DNA of 64,000 nt from NCBI GenBank assembly GCA_029582265.1, contig CM055826.1:36340127-36404126 (forward strand). The letters run 5' to 3'. The notes under the pieces are model-generated. The model was not told the origin of the DNA. It did no database searches and saw nothing but the letters and a program-made list of their open reading frames with translations. A program made the translations under genes and the position numbers. Shown here piece by piece: positions 40,651-53,269 of the stretch; the first letter of the stretch is position 1; each line of letters opens with the position of its first letter. The stretch is from Zoroaster sp. YZ-2022. Lineage: Eukaryota > Echinodermata > Asteroidea > Forcipulatida > Zoroasteridae.

Positions 40651-43155
40651 AGGTACAACATTGGTAATGTTGTCCAAACTGCTTCTATGAGTATGCTTAC
40701 TCTCTTTGAATCAAGATATACATTGAAGGGAAGGTATAACATTGGTAATGTTGGCCAAACTGCTTCTATGAGTATGCTTACTCTCTTTGAATCAAGATAT
40801 ACATTGAAGGGAAGGTATAACATTGGTAATGTTGTCAAAACTGCTTCCATGAGTATGCTTACTCTCTTTGAATCAAGATATACATTGAAGGGAAGGTATA
40901 ACATTGGTAATGTTGTCAAAACTGCTTCCATGAGTATGCTTACTCTCTTTGAATCAAGATATACATTGAAGGGAAGGTATAACATTGGTAATGTTGGGCA
41001 AACTGCTTCTATGAGTATGCTTACTCTCTTTGAATCAAGATATACATTGAAGGGAAGGTATAACATTGGTAATGTTGTCAAAACTGCTTCTATGAGTATG
41101 CTTACTCTCTTTGAATCAAGATATACATTGAAGGGAAGGTATAACATTGGTAATGTTGTCAAAACTGCTTCTATGAGTATGCTTACTCTCTTTGAATCAA
41201 GATATACATTGAAGGGAAGGTATAACATTGGTAATGTTGTCAAAACTGCTTCTATGAGTATGCTTACTCTCTTTGAATCAAGATATACATTGAAGGGAAG
41301 GTATAACATTGGTAATGTTGTCAAAACTGCTTCTATGAGTATGCTTACTCTCTTTGAATCAAGATATACATTGAAGGGAAGGTACAGCATTGGTAATGTT
41401 GGCCAAACTGCTTCTATGAGTATGCTTACTCTTTGAATCAAGATATACATTGAAGGGAAGGTACAACATTGGTAATGTTGTCAAAACTGCTTCTATGAGT
41501 ATGCTTACTCTCTTTGAATCAAGATATACATTGAAGGGAAGGTATAACATTGGTAATGTTGGCCAAACTGCTTCTATGAGTATGCTTACTCTCTTTGAAT
41601 CAAGATATACATTGAAGGGAAGGTACAGCATTGGTAATGTTGGCCAAACTGCTTCTATGAGTATGCTTACTCTCTTTGAATCAAGATATACATTGAAGGG
41701 AAGGTATAACATTGGTAATGTTGGCCAAACTGCTTCTATGAGTATGCTTACTCTCTTTGAATCAAGATATACATTGAAGGGAAGGTACAACATTGGTAAT
41801 GTTGGCAAAACTGCTTCTATGAGTATGCTTACTCTCTTTGAATCAAGATATACATTGAAGGGAAGGTATAACATTGGTAATGTTGGCCAAACTGCTTCTA
41901 TGAGTATGCTTACTCTCTTTGAATCAAGATATACATTGAAGGGAAGGTACAACATTGGTAATATTGGGCAAACTGCTTCTATGAGTATGCTTACTCTCTT
42001 TGAATCAAGATATACATTGAAGGGAAGGTATAACATTGGTAATGTTGGCCAAACTGCTTCTATGAGTATGCTTACTCTCTTTGAATCAAGATATACATTG
42101 AAGGGAAGGTACAACATTGGTAATATTGGGCAAACTGCTTCTATGAGTATGCTTACTCTCTTTGAATCAAGATATACATTGAAGGGAAGGTATAACATTG
42201 GTAATGTTGGCCAAACTGCTTCTATGAGTATGCTTACTCTCTTTGAATCAAGATATACATTGAAGGGAAGGTACAACATTGGTAATGTTGGGCAAACTGC
42301 TTCTATGAGTATGCTTACTCTCTTTGAATCAAGATATACATTGAAGGGAAGGTACAACATTGGTAATGTTGGCCAAACTGCTTCTATGAGTATGCTTACT
42401 CTCTGAATCAAGATATACATTGAAGGGAAGGTACAACATTGGTAATGTTGGCCAAACTGCTTCTATGAGTATGCTTACTCTCTCTGAATCAAGATATACA
42501 TTGAAGGGAAGGTACAACATTGGTAATGTTGGCCAAACTGCTTCTATGAGTATGCTTACTCTCTTTGAATCAAGATATACATTGAAGGGAAGGTATAACA
42601 TTGGTAATTATTGGCCAAACTGCTTCTATGAGTATGCTTACTCTCTTTGAATCAAGATATACATTGAAGGGAAGGTACAACATTGGTAATGTTGGCAAAA
42701 CTGCTTCTATGAGTATGCTTACTCTCTTTGAATCAAGTTATACATTGAAGGGAAGGTACAACATTGGTAGTGTTGGCAAAACTGCTTCTATGAGTATGCT
42801 TACTCTCTTTGAATCAAGATATACATTGAAGGGAAGGTACAACATTGGTAATGTTGGCAAAACTGCTTCTATGAGTATGCTTACTCTCTTTGAATCAAGA
42901 TATACATTGAAGGGAAGGTACAACATTGGTAATGTTGGCAAAACTGCTTCTATGAGTATGCTTACTCTCTTTGAATCAAGATATACATTGAAGGGAAGAT
43001 ACAACATTGGTAATGTTGGCCAAACTGCTTCTATGAGTATGCTTACTCTCTTTGAATCAAGATATACATTGAAGGGAAGGTACAACATTGGTAATATTGG
43101 GCAAACTGCTTCTATGAGTATGCTTACTCTCTTTGAATCAAGATATACATTAAAC
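40651..43155 (+). repeat. 81-bp satellite, 31-unit array, inverted relative to intron copies
   Basis: Unit contains AACATTGGTAATGTTGG, CAAACTGCTTCTATGAGTAT and TTACTCTCTTTGAATCAAG; exact 81-bp spacing (40657, 40738 and onward). This is the complement of the intron 6 and 9 arrays. Frames of 200-350 codons are open on both strands because the unit is 27 codons and lacks stops; rare 2-nt deletions near 41432 and 42404 shift them, arguing against coding. Confidence 0.95.
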
Positions 43156-43159
43156 AACC

Positions 43160-45005
43160 ATCCTGTTAAAGTTCATTTACAAGAAAATTGTGAAAATGCA
43201 TTAAGATTTTTGGATCAGTAAACATGTGGAAGTTTTATCTTATTAAGATGTGATCTCAGTTGGGAAATAATGTTACAAATTTTACAAAAAATTATAGCAC
43301 CCAGAACAGAAAGATTTGTGATCATTTCCACCAGGTAAACTTATGTAAAACTATATGATCATTCGTTACCAATGTTGTAAATAAATACTATATTGTAAAA
43401 TAGACATAAATTAATGTGATAAGATGGGGATAATGATTTGTGGTAGCAATAAGATATATCCATTGTAGGTGACTATATTTATAAAACTATCATGCATTCC
43501 TAAATATGTACCGTCCGTCATGTCTTTTTTATAGGTTATAATATTCAGAATATAAAATGATTGAATATATTTTTTGCTTAATTCCTTTAGACTTTCTATG
43601 AAACAATGTCTCGGTTATTCCAATAGGTTGTATTAACTTTCTGAAAAAGTTTCATCAATTCTTTAAAAAGACACTCAAAATTTGTATGTCACTCCCAACC
43701 CATTGACTTTGTGCAGTACACTCAAATAAATGCAAGGACATGTGGCTATGATAGGAGGTCAAACCAAAACCACTCGACAGTACATACACAGCTCTGTGTG
43801 ACTCTGTGGTTTGACCTACCAATTGGCAATGCAACCAAAAATACTCAAGTGACTGTCTGTGGGTGCGGTGCTTACTGGGCCAAATTTCAGCCTGGGCATA
43901 GGAGGGTTAATCAGTATAAACCAATCATCATGTCTATTTCGTAGTTAACATGTTCAAAAGTATTTTGACTTCATCATAAGTCCACTTTTCCAAATTTTTA
44001 TGAAATAAATTTTCATTTTAATGAAACAAAATTTAATTTCATAATTTTTATGAAAGAAATTTTCATTTTAATGAAAAAATTAATTTCATAATTTTTATGA
44101 AAGAAATTTTCATTTTATTGCAATCTTGCTAAATTCAACTTTATTTACCAAAATTTATTTCATAAAAATTAGGAAAAGTGGACTTATGAACATGTTTTAA
44201 CTGTATATATATAAGAAAAATGAATAAATCATATTTGCGGTGCCTAAATAATTAGTAGTTCATGAACTTACTGTATCAACTGTCTTAAATTGTGAGTGAT
44301 GCATCTTAGTGGATGCAGTAAAATCATAGCTTAAACATTTTGAAAATGTTTTTACGTACACAGTTTTTCTAACACACATTTTTAAGACTGTTGCACATCA
44401 TGCGCATTGTAATCTCTCATAATCGTATTCACCAAAATTGTACTGATTGATTTTGGTATGCTCAGACTTCAAATGCTCAGTTCAATTTATTTTCCTTATT
44501 TCAACTTATTTTTCTTTATCCGCAAACTTTTTACTTTGTTTTACATAATTTGTTTTGCTTGTTAGTTTATTTGTCTGTTTTACTATTCTCTCCCTGTCTG
44601 ACTCTTTCATTTTCACTCATCTTTTGCTTTCTTCTTTCAGCCATAAACCTCAGCTCTGAGTCCCTGTACCTTCATCCATTCATGTTTAATCCCTCCTTTG
44701 TCTGGTCCCAGACCCAGTACCTGACTCTGCTTATTGTACCCTCTTCTTTTGTGTTCATTTCACACCTGACTAACTTCTGCCTTAGTGTGTTTAAGTTTGT
44801 GTGAATGTCTGTACATCGTCCATTTTGCCTTTGAGAAAGAACCTGCTAGCATTTACCTCCATGCTGCTAGGTTCGGCTTCGCCTTGGGAATTAGTTTGTC
44901 AACTTCCAATACCTCGCCCTCGGGGAGCTAATATCGACTGTCCACCCTCAAACCATGTTATATTTGTATACTATTTTGCAGTTCAATCTAGTCTGTAGGG
45001 ATTTA
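43160..45005. other. Gene-free flank with palindromic TTTTCATTTTAATGAAA repeats
   Basis: Around 43995-44120 the words AAATTTTCATTTTAATGAAA and AATTTCATAATTTTTATGAAA alternate two to three times. A strong acceptor-like tract ends TTCTTTCAG at 44640, possibly a spliced 3-prime UTR exon partner for the donor at 39991, but nothing else supports an exon. Confidence 0.5.
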
Positions 45006-45010
45006 TCTAA

Positions 45011-45160
45011 TCTTGGTTCAAGACTGTGTCTGTGTTTTTGATACATGATCCAACGGCGCTACACGAACCGCTACCACGCACGAACCGGGTGATACTGATA
45101 GCGGCTCGAGATTGTAGCGGTTCGTACATACAAATACAGTCTTGAACCAAGACTAGCACC
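45011..45160. mobile_element. Short relative of the Mutator-like element at 26360
   Basis: TAATCTTGGTTCAAGACTG at left and CAGTCTTGAACCAAGACTA at right; interior keeps TTTTTGATACATGATCC and GCGCTACACGAACC. No clear target duplication. Confidence 0.6.
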
Positions 45161-45751
45161 CTTCCCTCAAGTATGTCTTTGACAATGTGTAATTTCTTTC
45201 TATTTAGCATTAAAATCAGGAAAGGTTGAATTAAACCATTTTTCATCTTAAAATAAATGTTTTTGCAAGGTTACCGTACTGCACAAGGAATAGAGTAATA
45301 GTACACACGTTGTCGAAGTTTTGTCATTTTTACTGATTTATTTTAGTTGAACAGGTGTTTTTGTGTTGTTGTTTTTTATATGTATCCAGGTTTTAAGGCC
45401 ACAGAACAAATATTTTTATCAACTTGAATTGTATTCCTTAATATTGTTTTGATTGAAAAAGATATTAACCAAAATGACAAAAATGCAGATATTTCTAGAT
45501 TCGTATTTAGAAACTTTTACAAAAATATTAAAAACAAATAGATATAATATTTAATAAAAAATATTGAACTTGATAGACTCCTTAGCACATAAAACATGTC
45601 TTTATTTTTAGTGTGGCCTTAAAAATAAAATGAAATTAACTAAAATATATTTCATGGGAACATACTGAGACCGAGAATAAATATCATAAGGCACAATGAC
45701 TGACATTAAAATGAGTACAAATAAGAATTTAATGGTCTCCTGAGTTTCATT

Positions 45752-45942
45752 TTAAAGGGACAATATCGTCACGATCAACAGGGCATGGAATCAGAGTGCT
45801 CGTTTTAGATTAACTCAGTGACTGAAAATAATACCCCACATGATAAGGTCATATTAACCATTGCTGCTGCATAAATGAGCCAGTAATTTTCAGTCATCTA
45901 TTCCATGCCTTGTTGAAAGTCTGCTCGATATTGTCCCTTTAA
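45752..45942. mobile_element. TTAA-flanked MITE, best-preserved copy of the family
   Basis: 191 bp from TTAAAGGGACAATATCGTC to GATATTGTCCCTTTAA; interior GGGCATGGAATCAGAG, ACTGAAAATAATACCCCAC. The TTAA borders fit piggyBac-type insertion. Confidence 0.8.
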
Positions 45943-45949
45943 TTGGTGA

Positions 45950-48180
45950 ACCTTTCATGAAGAATAAACTTTTGGTATTAAAAATGTCTTTAAAAAATAT
46001 CAATATATGCCTATATATAGTAGAGGATAATTATCAACTTGTGAAAGGTTCAGCTCAATGTGTTTGATTCGCCCCATATGCGCCGAAATGGCAGCAATTG
46101 AGCTGTATACTCTGTGAGAAGTTTCATAAAACACCCCTATTTTTGCTATGGAAAAGTCTCAAAAGTTTGACTTAAAGTTACATCATCACAACACACAATA
46201 GGCCATTAGATTAATCACTTGTGCATCCTAGTAACCCTTTGTGAAGTGCAGCAAGCAGCTAGCGTCATTAGCAACCTTTTGTTAAGTGCAGCATGCAGCT
46301 AGCGTCTTTAGCAACCCTCTATGTGACAGTGCAGCTTGCAACAGCAGTTAGTATAGATTTGTCATCAAAACCGTGGTTGTAGTCAACATGTTAAAATGCA
46401 CCCAGTTAGCATACGTTAGTTTTACATAACAATTATAGCAGATGTTTAAAATAATAGTAACTAAGGACTTACATTGACAACAAGTGGGAACAGTAGTGTT
46501 AATGGATGTAAGATAGAATGGAAAGTGAAAGTTAGTAATAGTATAATATGATCAGTTGAGATCTGAAGCTTTAGGAGTGAAGGTGGTGTGACGAGTGATG
46601 AGATCGTGCCTCCACAATCATTGTCATCAGGCATAGCTAGCTATAGCAGACATATACATTGTGAATTCGTTTAGGCAGCGATATTTTCAAAGAGAAGACA
46701 ACAGATATCAAGATATTAAGCAAAACAGAAAACACCACAGCATAAGTCGATATCCATCATCACAACCGTAAGTTCTAACTGTTATTTATTCTAAAGTAAT
46801 TGCAATTTGTTTCAAAGTCAGAGTACTCTAGTCTATTGAGGAAGTTTATTAAAGTAACTTCAAATGGTGTAGAAGCTACACAAATATTGTGTGGCAAGAT
46901 TTGAATTTAAAACGTTTATAAATATTGAGGAGATATGTGTCACGACAAAATTAGACAATATTCTTTTTGTACGTGAAGATTGTCGAGTTGTTATGTCAGA
47001 AAGATGAATTCACACCGTATTATTAGTAACTTTAAAATGAAGATGTATTAGGATCTATTTCAATTATTTCATTATTATAGATGGTTTTGTTCCCGAGAGA
47101 CAACCTCATAACATGTCCCAAGTCTAGTGTAGTAGACCGCAACGAGGGTTGACGGCCAACTGTACCTTGCGGAGGACAACAATTGAATTAGAGGTGGGAG
47201 GACAGCAGGCTACTCAGCAATCAGGAGTATACACATCCCCACGAGCGACCATCTAGATCCTAAAAATACTATATATTGAAATTAAGTCGTAATTATTATC
47301 AGTCTCATTTTTTTGATTACTCTGTATAAATAAATTATTTGTAAATAATAAATTTGGGTGGCAATTGTAAATAAGAATACTTTTAAATATAAGACTGGTG
47401 TACCGAGTTGTTTTATCCGTTGTTTATAGGCAGTACTTTAAGTGACCATGAGTTCAGGATCGGGAAATATCTTGACATACTCCCCAGGGAGCTGAGATGT
47501 TTCAGGAATGATTTATGCGCCTGATGAGTAGGGATAATAATGTACAGCGCCTTGATCTAGTCTTTATAAGAATCTTGTATTACAAAATCACGGTAGAGGC
47601 CCAAAATTGTATAACCAACAAAATATCGGCGTTGTTGAACGTATAAACGTAAGAGGGCCATGTTTCCCCCGGTGAACCTCAGGCTTTTCTGAATTCGAGA
47701 GACAAAAGAGGTTTGGAGAATTAGTGGCTTCTTACAATAAAATAATCAAACTTATGTTGTTTCGTTTCCTTATGACATATATACTTCTCAAAGAAGGTAA
47801 AAAAAATTGGGGGGGGGTATGGAGGGTTAGAGCTAGTTGTTTTTCTACACTTCGAACAATTTACAAAGAGCCTTTTTCTGATATCATCTTGATCGCCTTG
47901 TGGACAAGAGATTCCCATTGCTGTGCATTGAGTAACAACGTAATAATGTCTCTTGTTGGATTATTCTTTTTGACGAATTTGAGTGCCGCTTGGACCACTT
48001 TCTCCGAAGAGTTACACTGAATACTTCAACTAAAAGCCTCCCTCCAGTGTAGCTGACTGGCCCGCGTCCATTCAAAGCCGTCTTCATTCATGGTGCAAAA
48101 GGGATATCGATCGATTATACCAAGAAATACGGTAAAATTAATATTGCCTTATTATCCAATAAGATTTGTAGCTTAACGTT
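45950..48180. other. Gene-free stretch
   Basis: No supported gene. A short direct duplication of CAGCAAGCAGCTAGCGTC-like sequence occurs at 46249-46305. On minus, 48022-47861 gives a stop-free 50-codon frame with an amphipathic look (EKVVQAALKFVKKN); too short to call. Confidence 0.5.
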
Positions 48181-48184
48181 CAGC

Positions 48185-48420
48185 TACAAAAAGTTAAAGG
48201 ATAAGTAAAAACTGTTTTCGGTGACACCATGTGAAAATTCTCGTTTGAGTAGTAAATAGTTCTGAAAAGAACTGGTGGTTACAACTCGACGTTTCGATTA
48301 GTATGCTCCGATCACCACGTCCTGAAGTTTCTCCTGAAGACGATCAGAGCATAGCCAATTGATCTTTTACTGAATCAGTATACTGATTGTAACGTGGAGT
48401 TGTAACTAACCGGTTTGTTG
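48185..48420. repeat. Rearranged copy of the hammerhead-like/stem-loop element
   Basis: Contains GTGACACCATGTGAAAATTC, TAGTTCTGAAAAGAACTGG, ACAACTCGACGTTTCG and, in inverted position, CTCCTGAAGACGATCAGAGC. The core and its partner are split, so no intact motif remains. Confidence 0.6.
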
Positions 48421-48600
48421 TTTGTTTGTTTGTTTATTTCTTCTTTAACCTGGGTAACTCATTCAGTGGATAATACAAGTAATCCTCTGTTCTTCCATGA
48501 GGCCCAGGGATCAATACATAGGCTACCAGAGACACCGGGGTAAACCCCTACTCTTACACAATAAGTGTCATTATGGGTTCTTTAACGTGCACTGATGTTT
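48421..48600. repeat. Dispersed repeat with GGTTCTTTAACGTGCACTG
   Basis: A (GTTT)n head followed by CAGGGATCAATACATAGG and GGGTTCTTTAACGTGCACTG, a word I associate with interspersed repeats of marine invertebrates. Low-confidence family call. Confidence 0.4.
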
Positions 48601-49179
48601 TTTATAGTTTTTTATTGCGGTTCTTTTCAGAAATAAATACTACTTCATAAGCCGTATTTTTCCCGTCCTGATATAGGTGGCAGATCCCCTTTTTACTGCG
48701 CCGCTCGCGATTATACTTGCTATTAGTTGCTAGCGCCCTCTCTTGATTGTTAAGAGTGATATTTGCGTTTGACCCGATTGACCACTATTTTTATTTGTAT
48801 CCACCGTGTGGACAATTGAATTCGACTGAACAATAAGGGCAAACCGTATGTTTTACTAAAACAGCCTAAAATATGAACAGGTTGAAGGCCGAACGCAAAC
48901 AAATTAAATAGGGCGCCTAAATAAAATAAATATAAAAAATATTGATTTTTAGGTATTGGCCCTAGAAATTTATCCATCCTTCCTCCATGGTTCCAACAAT
49001 TTCGACATAAAACCATTTCAGGAAGTGAAACAGAACCCTCGCTTGGTAGACAGGTTTAAACAATATACTAGAGTAAACATACATGTATCCCATGTACATG
49101 TATGTACCCGTGCCGTAGTCCCATACATGTTGTTCAGCTGAAAAATAACTATTTATCGAGTTCTGACGACTGCTGTCGG

Positions 49180-50622
49180 TATGGAGGTCGAAAAGTGGAC
49201 ATCTACTTTCAGCTTTCTAAATAATGAAAAAGCAGATTGAACGGTGTTGGCTAGTGCATTTTTCTACTTTTCTGCTTTTCTTCCACCTAAAAAGCAGATT
49301 GAACATTTTGGTAACATCCATTTTTCTACTTTTCTACTTTTCAATATCAAGAATAGCAGATTTTACATGTTCACCTACACTGGCGGTCAAAAAGTGGACA
49401 TCTGCTTTTCTGGTTTCCTACAACCAGAAAAGTAGATCGAACGTTTTGGACAAATCCATTTTTCTACTTTTCTACTAGCCGAAAAGCAGATTAGACGTTT
49501 TGTCACACAGTGGCCTAAAAGTGGACATCTGCTTTTCTGGTTTCCCAGAACCCGAAAAGTAGATCGAACGTTTTGGACAAATCCATTTTTCTGCTTTCCT
49601 GCTTCCCGAAAAGCAGATCGAACGTTTTCTCAACAGTGGCCTAAAATATGGAGGTCGAAAAGTGGACATCTACTTTTCAGCTTTCTAAATAATGAAAAAG
49701 CAGATTGAACGTTGTTGGCTAGTGCATTTTTCTACTTTTCTGCTTTTCTTCCACCTAAAAAGTAGATTGAACATTTTGGTAACATCCATTTTTCTACTTT
49801 TCTACTTTTCAATTTCAAGAATAGCAGAAAAGTAGAAAAATGGATGTTACCAAAATGTTCAATCTACTTTTTAGGTGGAAGGAAAGCAGAAAAGTAGAAA
49901 AATGCACTAGCCAACAACGTTCAATCTGCTTTTTCATTATTTAGAAAGCTGAAAAGCAGATGTCCACTTTTCGACCTCCATACTAAAAGCGGACAAGTCT
50001 GCTTGAAGAAAAGCATATTGAATGATTTGATAAATATACTCCCTATCCACACAAATAATGGACTAATCCCACCGTCACAATACATGTCCGACGTAGGCGC
50101 CAGGTGCGTTCCGTTTGATCTGTGATGTGCCGCCCACTATTTTTCAGCGACTCTTTTATCAAATGCATCGTTTTGGTGCATTGGTAGGACTCGTCCATTA
50201 TTTTGTGGATAAGGGAGTAGATTTATCAAATCATTCAATCTGCTTTTCTTCAAGCGCAAAACAGACTTGTCCACTTTTAGACCACTGTTGAGAAAACGTT
50301 CGATCTGCTTTTTCGGGAAGCATGAAAGCAGAAAAATGGATTTGTCCAAAACGTTCGATCTACTTTTCTGGTTGTAGGAAACCAGAAAAGCAGATGTCCA
50401 CTTTTTGACCGCCAGTGTAGGTGAAAAAGTAAAATCTGCTTTTCGTGAAACTGAAAAGCAGAAAAGTAGAAAAATGAATGTTACCAAAATGTTCAATCTA
50501 CATTTTAGGTGGAGGAAGGAAAGCAGAAAAGTAGAAAAATGCACTAGCCAACAACGTTCAATCTGCTTTTTCATTATTTAGAAAGCTGAAAAGCAGATGT
50601 CCACTTTTCGACCTCCATATGG
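49180..50622. mobile_element. Large foldback element with a nested smaller foldback
   Basis: Outer ends TATGGAGGTCGAAAAGTGG and its complement near 50600-50619. Both arms are composed of alternating AAAAGTGGACATCTGCTTTT, AAGCAGATTGAACGTTTT and CATTTTTCTACTTTTCTGC words. Non-palindromic centre about 50085-50190. GTCGGT flanks both ends within a few bases (49175-49180; 50623-50628). Confidence 0.8.
49647..49982. mobile_element. Nested 336-bp near-perfect palindrome
   Basis: TATGGAGGTCG..CGACCTCCATA; arms of about 165 bp meet near 49815. Flanks CTAAAA (49641-49646) and CTAAAA (49983-49988) look like a 6-bp target duplication, since the outer right arm has this sequence uninterrupted. Confidence 0.85.
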
Positions 50623-50954
50623 GTCGGTCACGCGTTCAAGGTGAATGTGTCGCAATTTTGAGTCAACAAACCGAAGTTCAACAAAACACGATACTATTTT
50701 AATTCAGTACACCTCACGATTAACTGATTTTTAATTTTATGTAAAAAAATTCTTAAATTGTAATAAGTGGTGGTTGTGAAGTAATTTATCAAAATCGAAT
50801 TTAATGATTTGAATGAGAAAACTGAAAAATGAGGCTTATTCCGTTCGATGCATGATTCATGAAACAGCAGTGAATGTTTATTTGCATTGTATTGTGGGTA
50901 AAATCTTGAGCGCTAGCGCGCTAGCTAGATAGCTAGCTAGCTGCAAACAACAAT

Positions 50955-51046
50955 ATTTTCAAGATGGCGACCGTGATTGATCTGCGGGCTGTCACGGACC
51001 GCTAGAGGACGAATGAAAATGTCACCTTTCTTCCAAGTTTTCTGAG
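50955..51046 (+). promoter_or_regulatory. Candidate promoter-proximal first exon
   Basis: CAAGATGGCGACCGTG (YY1-like/initiation context) at 50960-50975 opens a 13-codon frame MATVIDLRAVTDR with a stop at 51003-51005, then CTGAG/GTGAGTAAG donor at 51047. Locally CpG-richer than its surroundings. A palindromic GCGCTAGCGCGCTAGC lies just upstream (50911-50926). It could be a 5-prime UTR exon with a small upstream frame; no downstream exon identified. Confidence 0.4.
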
Positions 51047-51198
51047 GTGAGTAAGGCTCGTGTTTTAAAGAATTGAGATTTAAATTCAGTTGCGATTCTC
51101 ATGCATGGAGATTTGATTGCGTAAAGTTTAAGAACGGGAGAAGTCTGTAGACTGTCCAAAATCGTAAAGTATTGACGGGCCGATCAGACAGACGGAGC

Positions 51199-51786
51199 TA
51201 GCCCCATAAATGTGGCACGGACACGCCCCCCCCCCGCGTATCCTTAGCCACAGGTTGGTCTCATTCCGCTAACGGTAGTAATTCGAAATTCCAGGCGCTG
51301 AAATTGACGATATTTGCGACTATTTTGACAGTCTAGATACGTTCCTTACATGTTTAACTATCTAGGCGCCCCAAAAAATGGTGATTTTACTTACATTTTA
51401 TATTTCCTGACATATAGGCCGAAAAAATTACAAGACGATCGTCATTGTGCAGGTTTCAACGAGGACGGCCATCTTGAATGTATGAAGAGTGTGAACGGAA
51501 AACAACTTCTTGGCAACAATTTTCTGACGGCTGTTTTATGTGTGCACATACTTGCTGTATTTTAGCCAAGTATTCCGTTTCAGGGTTGCACGTGTTGTCG
51601 GTAGTCAGAGCATTTTTGTGCTAAACATGTGATATAACTACTTTAAAAATCAAATATATATAATAAAATAAATAAATAAAACATGTCCAGTTCCTGCATT
51701 CAATTATTTACTTTTCCTATAATAAGTAAGCATAAATGATTGGATCAGCTAAGGCCACCCTCGATTTAATTTATATATATAATATA

Positions 51787-51841
<55 letters not shown>

Positions 51842-53257
51842 AAAGAAATTTATTTTTTTTTGTTTGTTTGTGTGTGTGTGGGGGGGGGTTCTTTGTTAAT
51901 GGTGAAAAGAAACAAAGTAACAAAATCCACAATATAATTCAGCACACGAAAAATGTAAAAAATACCGTTCAGTGACAGGCAGTAATGGACCGATCGAATC
52001 AAAATGAAGTGTTTCATGTTTGAGGATATCGCTGATACCGGTACTAGATTGCATATTGTTGTTTAACAAAATGATAATAGTAATAGTAATAATATTATCA
52101 GTATTATTGATAATGATGGATGGCCAAAATGTTAATAATTGGGACCGCTTCTGTACCCATGGGTTTTATTGAGAAATTCACGACCCCAAATAGCATAGAC
52201 CCAAACCACGCTTGAACCATCTTTGCAATTTGTCTGGTCCGAGTGCTCATGAGTGCAATCTTTAAGTACATGCTAGCTTTGGCTTAAATAAACAAACAGG
52301 GGTCTACACATCTTAATTTAAGACAGTGAAATAACCAGGGGGAAGACTCTTATTAGAAAATAAACCACCTTTGTACTGGAAGTTACCGCCTTTATATTCT
52401 CACAAAACAGATAAACATGAAAAATTGTAAAAATATTACCTGTACTATATTACATAGATATTACAGACTATATTCACAGATATTTTGTCAGATAAAACAA
52501 TCATTCTGTTTTTTTTTGTTTTTTTAATTTTTTTTTATAGATTTACAAAAATGGTGGAACCATTAATATTGTTATTATTAATAGTAATAGTAACGTAACA
52601 CTATAATATTTCATATATTAAAATTATTAGTGAAATTTGTATGTTGTTTAAAATTACTATTTAAAATTAGTATTAAACTATTGTAATTAATAATAGACTA
52701 TTTATTACATTATCATTTTATTTTAATGAACATTCTCTCTTGTTTTATGTACAATGTAAGTACAGTTAAATAACCTGGTACATGTATATGATAGTTAAAG
52801 GGATGAACTTACCATGCAGTACGGTTAATTTGATGAAACTGCTCAATGTTAGTTTCTTGAAAGTTTATATCTGCGACATCACGTGGTCATATCTCTGCGC
52901 TAAAATACAGCAAGTATGTGCACACATAAAACAGCCGTCAGAAATTGTTGCGCGCACAAGTTGTTTTCCGTTCAACACTATGGCCGTCCTCGTTGAAACT
53001 TGCACAATGACGATCGTCTTGTAATTTTTCGGGCCTATATGTCAGGAAATATAAAATGTAAGTAAAATCACCATTTTTTGGGGCGCCTAGATAGTTAAAC
53101 ATGTAAGGAACGTACCTAGACTGTCAAAATAGTCGCAAATATCGTCAATTTCAGCGCCTGGAATTTCGAATTACTACCGTTAGCGGAATGAGACCAACCT
53201 GTGGCTAAGGATACGCGGGGGGGGGGGGGGCGTGTCCGTGCCACATTTATGGGGCTA
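51199..53257. mobile_element. 2.06-kb Mutator-like element with long inverted arms and 9-bp target duplication
   Basis: Ends TAGCCCCATAAATGTGGCAC and its complement; arms of about 370 bp (51199-51568 and 52895-53257) about 90 percent complementary. Perfect AGACGGAGC at 51190-51198 and 53258-53266. Interior is AT-rich with a TA microsatellite and no transposase, so non-autonomous. The combination of long arms and 9-bp duplication is typical of MULEs. Confidence 0.85.
51772..51839. repeat. (TA)n microsatellite
   Basis: About 25 TA units inside the 51199-53257 element, followed by T, TG and G runs. Confidence 0.95.
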
Positions 53258-53269
53258 AGACGGAGCTTG

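Noticed and set aside
51350..51565. 71-codon frame near the candidate first exon
   Set aside because: Lies wholly inside the inverted arm of the transposon-like element; its mirror arm does not preserve it.
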